Of a DNA stretch of 10,299 bases, positions 6,142 through 10,299 are shown one piece after another. The stretch covers positions 1 through 10,299 of the forward strand of contig JAATVR010000533.1 of NCBI GenBank assembly GCA_014523665.1, written 5' to 3'. The stretch is from Nitrososphaerales archaeon TH526. GTDB taxonomy: Archaea; Thermoproteota; Nitrososphaeria; Nitrososphaerales; Nitrososphaeraceae. The notes below the pieces were generated by a model that had not been told where the DNA came from, searched no databases, and saw only the letters and a list, made by a program, of their open reading frames with translations. Position 1 is the first letter of the stretch, and each line of letters opens with the position of its first letter. The position numbers were made by a program, and so were the translations under genes.

Positions 6142-7188
6142 TCACAGTCGATAGCGCCTTATAGTCCTATTATAGATTTCTTCATAGAATAAAGATTTTG
6201 ATTTGAAATAGTCGCTCCACTTTTTTGAATAGTCCAAAAAGATTTGCTCATGAGTGATATCATAAAGTTGTTTTAATACTTTAATATGATAGTAGTGATA
6301 TCTAAAAGTCGGGTTAGTATTTAGGATGTCATAGTGTGAAAAGTTTTCATTGTCATATCGTGGCAGGTTATCTTTAAGCGCTATTATCCCCTGGTCAAAA
6401 ATATACTTGGCTTTCTCGTCGTGGGTATAATTATAATATTTGTATAGTGATAATAATGTAAACATGTGTCCATTTAGAACCCTTGAAACTACTGCATCGT
6501 TGTTATTTCCGGCAAACAGCTCATACCACCACCCAGCTCCACCTTTCATACCGGTGGCATTTTCTTTCATGCTACTATGGCTGAAATTAGAATAGTCATT
6601 ATCGCTTAATAGTGGCAACGATATACTCTTGTATGTTACTCCTCCATCTTTCACTTCTACAAAAAAGGAGTTTAATAGTAACCTTGCAGCACCTATATAT
6701 TTTGTATTATGCGTGATGTCGTATGCATACATTAACGCCTCTACAGCCTGAGCCTGTGCCATAGCTGAGCGCCATGGCGCAGTCAGGTTGTAAACAGGCC
6801 AAGGAAAATTGTACTCAAGTATCAATAAGCTACCCTTTGTATCATGCACCGCATTTTCTATTATCCAGTTTGCATTATTGATAAGAAAATCCTTATACTT
6901 TACTTCTCCTGTTCTTTTATATTCATAATAGTCGCTTATTGCTTTCTGTGCTATTGTAACCGGACTCCTTTGAAAGCCGACATCTGTCTTATCGAAATGT
7001 CCATAGTTCACATAAGGTATACCCTTGCTGTCTTCTACTATGAACGTACTCTCTTTTTTCTTGTAGCGTAAATAGGGGTATGCATCTGTCTTCTTCAAAA
7101 ACATATGGAGACTCTCCGAAGACAATAAGAGCACCAGGATTAAAGATATGGCTATTATAGATGACCTGAATGCATAATATTTCTTCAT
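6142..7188 (-). CDS. D-glucuronyl C5-epimerase-like membrane-anchored protein
   Basis: The 348-residue product has an N-terminal membrane segment (about residues 10-24, SIIAISLILVLLL) and then the hallmarks of the glucuronyl C5-epimerase C-terminal domain. These are NLTAPWRSAMAQAQAVEALM (134-153; compare the LAPGWxSAMAQGQA of animal GLCE), GWWYELFAG (219-227), SRVLNGHMFTLLSLYKYY (235-252; compare VLNGFMxxLxGLYD) and TFRYHYYHIKVLKQLYD (294-310; compare DYHxxHIxxL). The tyrosines and tryptophans in these blocks are the type that line the family's active site. The enzyme family converts D-glucuronate to L-iduronate in a polymer. Here it probably acts outside the membrane on a surface glycan or exopolysaccharide. 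Length and motifs suggest an intact enzyme. No glycosyltransferase or transporter lies nearby, so it stands alone between remnants. Sampled coding DNA is about 33% G+C. A TATA-like box near 7213-7226 leaves almost no leader. Confidence 0.85.
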   Translation of the reverse strand: MKKYYAFRSSIIAISLILVLLLSSESLHMFLKKTDAYPYLRYKKKESTFIVEDSKGIPYVNYGHFDKTDVGFQRSPVTIAQKAISDYYEYKRTGEVKYKDFLINNANWIIENAVHDTKGSLLILEYNFPWPVYNLTAPWRSAMAQAQAVEALMYAYDITHNTKYIGAARLLLNSFFVEVKDGGVTYKSISLPLLSDNDYSNFSHSSMKENATGMKGGAGWWYELFAGNNNDAVVSRVLNGHMFTLLSLYKYYNYTHDEKAKYIFDQGIIALKDNLPRYDNENFSHYDILNTNPTFRYHYYHIKVLKQLYDITHEQIFLDYSKKWSDYFKSKSLFYEEIYNRTIRRYRL

Positions 7189-7212
7189 AATAATGAAGGT
7201 CCGTGTCTACCT

Positions 7213-7226
7213 GGATAATATTTGTA
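7213..7226 (-). promoter_or_regulatory. TATA-like box for the epimerase gene
   Basis: On the minus strand ACAAATATTATCC (about 7213-7225) is centred roughly 31 nt before the ATG at 7188, giving a leader of only a few bases. No Shine-Dalgarno sequence is obvious. Confidence 0.35.
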
Positions 7227-7455
7227 TCATTTCTTTGTTGTATGGTACAACAGAATTTGAACAAAGAATTAGAGGATAAGCCTTAATTCGTCGCTTTTGC
7301 CGCTTCCGATGACAAGATGTTGACTTAACCATTCAATACAAAAATACGAGGTTGATATACGTATTAGATTTCAGACGTAATGAATATCACTTTGTCATTT
7401 AGGATTCCAGACCGGATTAAGGAACAATACTAGTCGGAGATTTCTTAGTTAAAGA
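7227..7455. other. Intergenic stretch between epimerase and peptide gene
   Basis: No full gene is supported. On the plus strand ATG 7380 to TAG 7433 encodes 17 residues, MNITLSFRIPDRIKEQY. This resembles the first strand and helix of a ribbon-helix-helix (CopG-like) protein and then stops, so it may be a decayed antitoxin or regulator. Nothing else stands out. Confidence 0.25.
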
Positions 7456-7620
7456 TTAGCCACGGTTACATCTTCCTTGACTTGCATTGTATGCATGTCC
7501 GGAAAACTGACATTTAGCATCAGCTTCTTCTGAACTTAGTATGATATTAACTGTCACTGCCCCCATCAATCCTAGCGCTGCGACGACAGCAAATATTATT
7601 AGCGCACTTTGAGTTTGCAC
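7456..7620 (-). CDS. Tiny secreted-peptide precursor, 54 residues (NASQGRC family)
   Basis: A GTG at 7618-7620 opens 54 codons ending at TAA 7456-7458. Residues 1-30 form a signal-like segment (QTQSALIIFAVVAALGLMGA, then VTVNIILSS). EEADA follows, a good signal-peptidase-I site (A-x-A), predicting the mature peptide KCQFSGHAYNASQGRCNRG: 19 residues, Cys37 and Cys51, one possible disulfide. The plus-strand gene at 8399-8587 encodes a clear relative with the same layout, ending ADA + RGC...NASQGRC + 3 residues. Conservation of the ADA site, the cysteines and the core in two independent short ORFs makes this a real gene family. A TATA-like box 27 nt upstream makes GTG a leaderless start. The function is unknown: an exported signal, toxin-like peptide, metal ligand or surface peptide are all possible. 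Confidence 0.75.
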   Translation of the reverse strand: MQTQSALIIFAVVAALGLMGAVTVNIILSSEEADAKCQFSGHAYNASQGRCNRG

Positions 7621-7638
7621 GCCCTATAATAAGTTATC

Positions 7639-7653
7639 AAATATAAAAATATA
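7639..7653 (-). promoter_or_regulatory. TATA-like box for the 54-residue peptide gene
   Basis: On the minus strand ATATTTTTATATTTG (reverse complement of 7639-7653) is centred about 27 nt before the GTG at 7620, the spacing expected for a leaderless archaeal transcript. It is the strongest TATA-like element in the window. Confidence 0.55.
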
Positions 7654-7959
7654 GCTAGAGATTTTCATACAATATTTCATATTTTAAGAACTTCTCATAC
7701 AATCTTCACCTTTAGTAAGCAATTCTAACGGACCAAGTTGACCCATGACATCAGTCCGTCTTTTCCTAAGCAGCGACTGTGTGAACCATTTTTGATTCAA
7801 ATATTGGGCTCACTAATGTCAAATCATGTTCTTTCAATGGAGAAAATATTCAGATATTCTGTTCAGCATGTGGATTTTATACATCATAAATTGTACTTTG
7901 TTAAATCCTAACAAGGTTATTACCGGTCCCCCCCCGCACGATGTAGGCCTAATTTTCAT
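7654..7959. other. Intergenic stretch with a possible zinc-finger remnant
   Basis: No intact gene is supported. On the plus strand an open frame 7785-7889 has no start codon but reads LTNVKSCSFNGENIQIFC, then SACGFYTS and TAA. The C...CSAC pattern looks like the end of a small zinc-finger protein. A run of eight C (7928-7935) is unusual for this AT-rich DNA and could be a phase-variable tract or a sequencing artefact. Confidence 0.2.
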
Positions 7960-8151
7960 TTAAGGATTCTCAAACCGAACTGGCGCAATACAACCAAAAT
8001 TCTGATTTCTCATATATAGATTAGGGTCTGTTTGTACCCAATAGCCGGTGACAACTATGACTATAAGGACATGAACTGGAACTGGAACTGGAACTGGAAC
8101 TGGTCTATCCGCCACGGTCGGCTTAATATTTCTCTTGACGCTACTTCTCAT
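7960..8151 (-). CDS. Possible small membrane protein with (Val-Pro) repeat, 63 residues
   Basis: A minus-strand ATG at 8149-8151 opens 63 codons. The product has a basic N-terminus (MRSSVKRNIKPTVADR), a dipeptide run of PV repeated five times, one likely membrane segment (HVLIVIVVTGYW) and a polar C-terminal part with a single cysteine (NFGCIAPVRFENP). The PV run is encoded by the tandem hexanucleotide at 8073-8103, so the length of this linker could vary between strains. The positive-inside, membrane, outside layout is sensible and an AT-rich stretch lies upstream (about 8180-8190). However, the ORF is short, and the plus strand also has a 38-codon frame (N-W repeats) over the same repeat. 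No homology is recognised. Confidence 0.35.
   Translation of the reverse strand: MRSSVKRNIKPTVADRPVPVPVPVPVHVLIVIVVTGYWVQTDPNLYMRNQNFGCIAPVRFENP
8073..8103. repeat. Tandem hexanucleotide repeat (GAACTG)x5
   Basis: Five perfect copies of GAACTG run from 8073 to 8102, plus one further base. On the minus strand they encode alternating Pro and Val. Being a multiple of three, copy-number change would lengthen or shorten the linker without a frameshift. Confidence 0.9.
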
Positions 8152-8231
8152 AGGTGGCTGCTGTTCATAGTGAAATCGCTAAATCAATAATAGAATACTG
8201 AACACTCTCCGAAGCTGTGATTAATTTAATA

Positions 8232-8340
8232 CTAATGCCAAAACATCAAAGACAGACGGAATGCATCAAATAGGTCGTCGTATGACGTAATATCTCTATC
8301 CAGTGAACCTTCTCCTTTTCCACCGCAGCATGCAAAGACG
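8232..8340 (-). pseudogene. Terminase large subunit-like remnant E (C-terminal end, second subfamily)
   Basis: Reading leftwards, KGEGSLDRDITSYDDLFDAF then RLSLMFWH ends at TAG 8232-8234. This matches the end of remnant F (LDKEATSLDDLLDAFRMSLMFWH) and, more distantly, the end of copy G (LDKQQTSNDDVLDSFRLALC). The conserved DD-x-x-D is the last acidic site of the nuclease. Upstream, homology to F continues to about 8340 only after allowing one extra base near 8328, so the frame is broken. Only ~35 of an expected several hundred residues remain. The FWH ending separates E and F from A, C, D and G. The broken 5' side lies 59 bp from the start of the 8399 peptide gene, which reads away from it. 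Confidence 0.75.
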
Positions 8341-8360
8341 AATAATATTATTTCAGGAAT

Positions 8361-8370
8361 CTTTTTATCT
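8361..8370 (+). promoter_or_regulatory. TATA-like box for the 8399 peptide gene
   Basis: CTTTTTATCT at 8361-8370 is centred about 33 nt before ATG 8399, predicting a leader of about six bases. It also supports 8399 over the in-frame ATG at 8303 as the start. Confidence 0.4.
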
Positions 8371-8398
8371 AGAGATCTTCTATGGAAGGCTAATCAAC

Positions 8399-8587
8399 AT
8401 GAAAACGCGAGAAGGTAACGTTAAGTTAGGGTTGGCTTTGACTGCATTGGTAGTACTAGCAGCGGTAGGAATGACGGCAGCGATAGAAGTCGCACTTCTA
8501 AGTCAGTCGGTACAAGATGCGGATGCCAGGGGGTGCCGCACCTCACAAGCATTTAATGCGTCACAGGGCAGATGCTTCGGCCATTAG
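8399..8587 (+). CDS. Tiny secreted-peptide precursor, 62 residues (NASQGRC family)
   Basis: From ATG 8399 the product starts MKTREGNVKLGLALTALVVL and stays hydrophobic to about residue 35 (AAVGMTAAIEVALL). SQSVQDADA then gives an A-x-A signal-peptidase site. The predicted mature peptide is RGCRTSQAFNASQGRCFGH, 19 residues with Cys46 and Cys59. It parallels the 54-residue product at 7456-7620 in signal, ADA site, mature length and the NASQGRC core. Spacing between the cysteines is 12 residues here and 13 there. The frame is open upstream to 8303, but those codons overlap terminase remnant E and make no sensible signal peptide. The gene sits between remnants E and F, whose 3' ends are direct repeats of each other. 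A single intramolecular disulfide is the simplest structure. The role is unknown. Confidence 0.75.
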   Translation: MKTREGNVKLGLALTALVVLAAVGMTAAIEVALLSQSVQDADARGCRTSQAFNASQGRCFGH

Positions 8588-8628
8588 CAGCGGGAGAAAA
8601 AGACGAACAAACTAACTAACTCTTTTTT
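8588..8628. other. Short spacer with T-run after the 8399 gene
   Basis: TTTTTTTC at about 8623-8630 follows the peptide gene and could serve as a T-rich archaeal terminator. It also adjoins the stop of remnant F on the other strand. Confidence 0.3.
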
Positions 8629-8750
8629 TCAATGCCAAAACATCAACGACATTCTGAATGCGTCCAAGAGATCATCAAGTGAAGTTGCTTCCTTGTCTAA
8701 GACACCATCACCATTTTCAACTGCCGTACGAAGGGCAGTGGTTAACTTAG
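8629..8750 (-). pseudogene. Terminase large subunit-like remnant F (C-terminal end, second subfamily)
   Basis: Reading leftwards, SKLTTALRTAVENGDGVLDK, then EATSLDDLLDAF and RMSLMFWH end at TGA 8629-8631. It matches LIVSLRTAVVSDGWKLDKQQTSNDDVLDSF of copy G and the end of remnant E. About 39 residues survive in one open frame with no plausible start; everything upstream, including the ATPase and the first two nuclease acids, is absent. The homology ends near 8750, 67 bp before a short plus-strand ORF at 8817. With E it forms a roughly 100-bp direct repeat flanking the 8399 peptide gene. Confidence 0.8.
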
Positions 8751-8816
8751 AACAATAAAAGAATCAGTCCGTAAATCTAAAAGAATCGAGCATTTTTTGA
8801 AGTTGATAAAGAGGTG

Positions 8817-8885
8817 ATGATAAAGAACGCACAAGACTACAAAGGAATAGTAGTAAATGACGCACAGAACAAGACAGAATTCTAA
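8817..8885 (+). CDS. Possible 22-residue peptide or 5' gene remnant
   Basis: ATG 8817 opens 22 codons to TAA 8883-8885. The product begins MIKNAQDYKGIVVNDAQ and has no signal peptide. A purine-rich GAGGTG directly abuts the ATG. The KNAQDYKGIVV start loosely resembles the first strand of PRC-barrel proteins, so this may be a truncated 5' end instead of a gene. It occupies the same place after remnant F that small genes occupy after C, D and E. Confidence 0.2.
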   Translation: MIKNAQDYKGIVVNDAQNKTEF

Positions 8886-9107
8886 GCCATATTCACTTTT
8901 TTTCGCAAACCAGAAGTTTGCGGGTTGTGAACGTGCGACTGGCTGGGTGTTGAGATGTTTGTGCTGCTTAAATCTTTTTACTGACTAATGTTACTAGAAT
9001 ACTGAAGAATGAGCAGCAAGACTAATCTTCAATCGCAACTGCTTCGGTTAGTTATCAAGCAGCAAGGTACTCACGCCAGAGCCAACGGCAGAGGCAGAAG
9101 ACTAGTA
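8886..9107. other. Intergenic stretch with a hairpin, before remnant G
   Basis: Apart from the hairpin at 8904-8922 no supported gene is present. A 44-codon plus-strand frame (9009-9143) with a basic segment (THARANGRGRRL) runs into the terminase copy G on the other strand and is probably chance. Confidence 0.3.
8904..8922. terminator. Hairpin CGCAAAC-N5-GTTTGCG next to a T7 run
   Basis: A perfect 7-bp inverted repeat (8904-8910 and 8916-8922) with a 5-nt loop is preceded by seven T (8897-8903). The T-run itself could end plus-strand transcription after the 8817 ORF. The hairpin could equally be an operator or a remnant of an element end. Confidence 0.3.
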
Positions 9108-10299
9108 TCAAGGATTGCATTTTGGAAGTTCATAATTGCATAATGCCAACCTAAACGAATCTAATACATCATCGTTTGAGGTCTGCTGTTTGTCGAGTTT
9201 CCACCCGTCAGAAACTACCGCTGTTCTCAGTGACACTATCAGGTTCTGCATAGAAGGATGTATCTTGATGAACCTTTTCGACATCAACGTAAACGTCCAT
9301 TGTAGCATCTCTCTATGTCTCTTCTGAAAGTTGACTGGTATTATCTGCCAACTGTTGCTGCTGCGTAAGGCCCAGATCTGATCTTCTGTTAGTCTCCCGT
9401 AATAGTCATGATACTCTCCTATCCTTGCTTTTAACTCTCTTATTACTTCTGGATTTGCGCCATCCACGTAGATCTTCGTTATATGATGCCTCTGCTTTAG
9501 CCGCATGATGTGATTGATAATATAGTTCATCTGAGGCTTCTCGAAACTTTCTGCATAGAATACTTCCACCTTTCTGTTTCTGTGTTGAGTAATGACAATG
9601 GCAAACTTTGACGTGTCTTCCCATGCCACATCAATTCCCATGCTTCTTCCAATCATCATGCTCGTGGACCAGTCCATCATTTCCTTACCTTCCTGCTCTG
9701 TACATATTGCTGCTTCTATGTCCAGAGTGTGGAATACATTGCCAACCTTACCCAAGTATTTGAGGTTGTATTCTCTTTCAAAAGAAGGAGACGCTTTGGC
9801 CTTCTCTATCTCTTGTTTTGTGTATATTCTGTCAAGACCATATGTATAGTCTAGGAAGAGGCGCTTGTACAGACATGTATCTTCTGATTCCCTTTCTATT
9901 TTCTCAAATAGTCCATCCGGTGCATTGGGCGTTGATACCATGACAATCCACGGGTTTGATTTAGCAATGTATCTTTCTGATACGTCTCTAGCATCTTGCT
10001 GCTGCCCTGGTGGAAAGAAGTCTGCTTCATCCAGATAGATGAATGATACATTCGTTAGAGAGAAATTCTCTATTTTTGAATAAGCCCTTCATTCTATCAA
10101 TCAGGGTGATTGCTAACTCAATGCGGGGTCCTGTTACAATGCACATCTGTGAATTCCGAGGAATATTTCTCGAAAAACAAAGCCAGGCCATATATCTAAG
10201 CATAAACTCGGTAACGCCTAATCCAGTTGCTTTCTTGATCCAGAGATGCTTGTGATCTTGTAGTGTGTCAAAAACGAGTTGTTCGTAGTCGAATAGTGG
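9108..10299 (-). pseudogene. Terminase large subunit-like copy G (longest copy, frameshifted, runs off the edge)
   Basis: The longest copy of the family. Reading leftwards from the right edge: FDYEQLVFDTLQDHKHLWIK, then KKATGLGVT (Walker A, 10210-10236), MAWLCFSRN, SQMCIVTGPRIELAI and DRMKGLFK, after which this frame ends at TGA 10027-10029. A second frame then gives TNVSFIYLDEADFFPPGQQQ (Walker B, 10014-10043), RYIAKSNPWIVMVSTPNAPD and an uninterrupted nuclease domain to TGA 9108-9110. GIDVAWEDTSKFAIV, YVDGANPEVIREL and SNDDVLDSF supply the RNase H-like acidic triad. A frameshift lies at about 10055-10080, and the Walker A to Walker B distance looks short, so some residues were probably deleted there. 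The product would be a DNA-packaging motor and headful nuclease; this copy cannot make it. The 277-codon nuclease frame from ATG 9939-9941 could in principle be expressed alone. The N-terminus lies beyond the window. Confidence 0.85.

Noticed and set aside
6989..7264. Minus-strand 91-codon frame overlapping the epimerase start
   Set aside because: It overlaps the signal segment of the epimerase in another frame and has no motif or promoter.
7928..7935. Run of eight C as a possible phase-variable tract
   Set aside because: It is not inside a supported gene or promoter and may be a sequencing artefact.
9009..9143. 44-codon plus-strand frame with a basic segment
   Set aside because: Its last third is antisense to the 3' end of terminase copy G and no homologue or promoter is evident; probably chance.
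9592..10255. Plus-strand open frames at 9592-9849 and 10043-10255
   Set aside because: Both are antisense to the terminase ATPase/nuclease codons of copy G.
1..10299. CRISPR arrays, tRNA genes and complete insertion sequences
   Set aside because: No regularly spaced repeats, no tRNA T-arm pattern with a foldable cloverleaf, and no transposase frame or matched terminal inverted repeats were found by eye.

Overview
The window looks like a chromosomal accessory region of an ammonia-oxidising archaeon of the order Nitrososphaerales (Nitrososphaera or a relative). This rests on recognition, not on a search. The supporting signs are an integrase tail with a C-terminal zinc ribbon of the type I associate with thaumarchaeal elements, secreted proteins with an N-terminal hydrophobic stretch ending in VFAQ or VVAQ, and TATA-like boxes about 26-28 nt upstream of start codons, so that several mRNAs would be leaderless. 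No tRNA, rRNA, CRISPR array or intact insertion sequence was seen.

Layout. 1-143 is the tail of a truncated gene. 177-395 holds a small minus-strand zinc-ribbon ORF. 788 to about 1105 is a C-terminal remnant of a luciferase-like (LLM) oxidoreductase, abutting an unrecognised 289-residue plus-strand gene (1098-1967). 2015-2806 is the catalytic tail of a tyrosine recombinase that has lost its N-terminal half. From 2943 to the right edge the window is dominated by at least seven broken pieces of phage-terminase-large-subunit-like genes: A 2943-3357 (+), B 3373-3531 (-), C 4594-5013 (-), D 5428-5644 (-), E 8232-8340 (-), F 8629-8750 (-) and G 9108 to beyond 10299 (-). Some carry stops, frameshifts or internal deletions. 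E and F belong to a second subfamily.

Between the remnants lie small, apparently intact genes, most with their own TATA-like box: an acidic secreted protein (3902), a 78-residue protein (5096), a secreted two-cysteine protein (5726), a D-glucuronyl C5-epimerase-like protein (6142-7188), a possible small membrane protein (7960-8151) and two related tiny secreted-peptide genes (7456-7620 and 8399-8587). Four minus-strand terminase tails (C, D, E, F) each keep the exact 3' end, break on the 5' side, and are followed 59-83 bp later by a plus-strand ORF.

The two tiny genes encode precursors whose predicted mature parts are both 19 residues, with two cysteines and a shared NASQGRC core. They are the best candidate for something undescribed. 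The region reads as a decaying provirus or integrated-element graveyard in which short exported-protein genes remain. The epimerase and secreted proteins point to a cell-surface theme, but nothing here proves that they act together.
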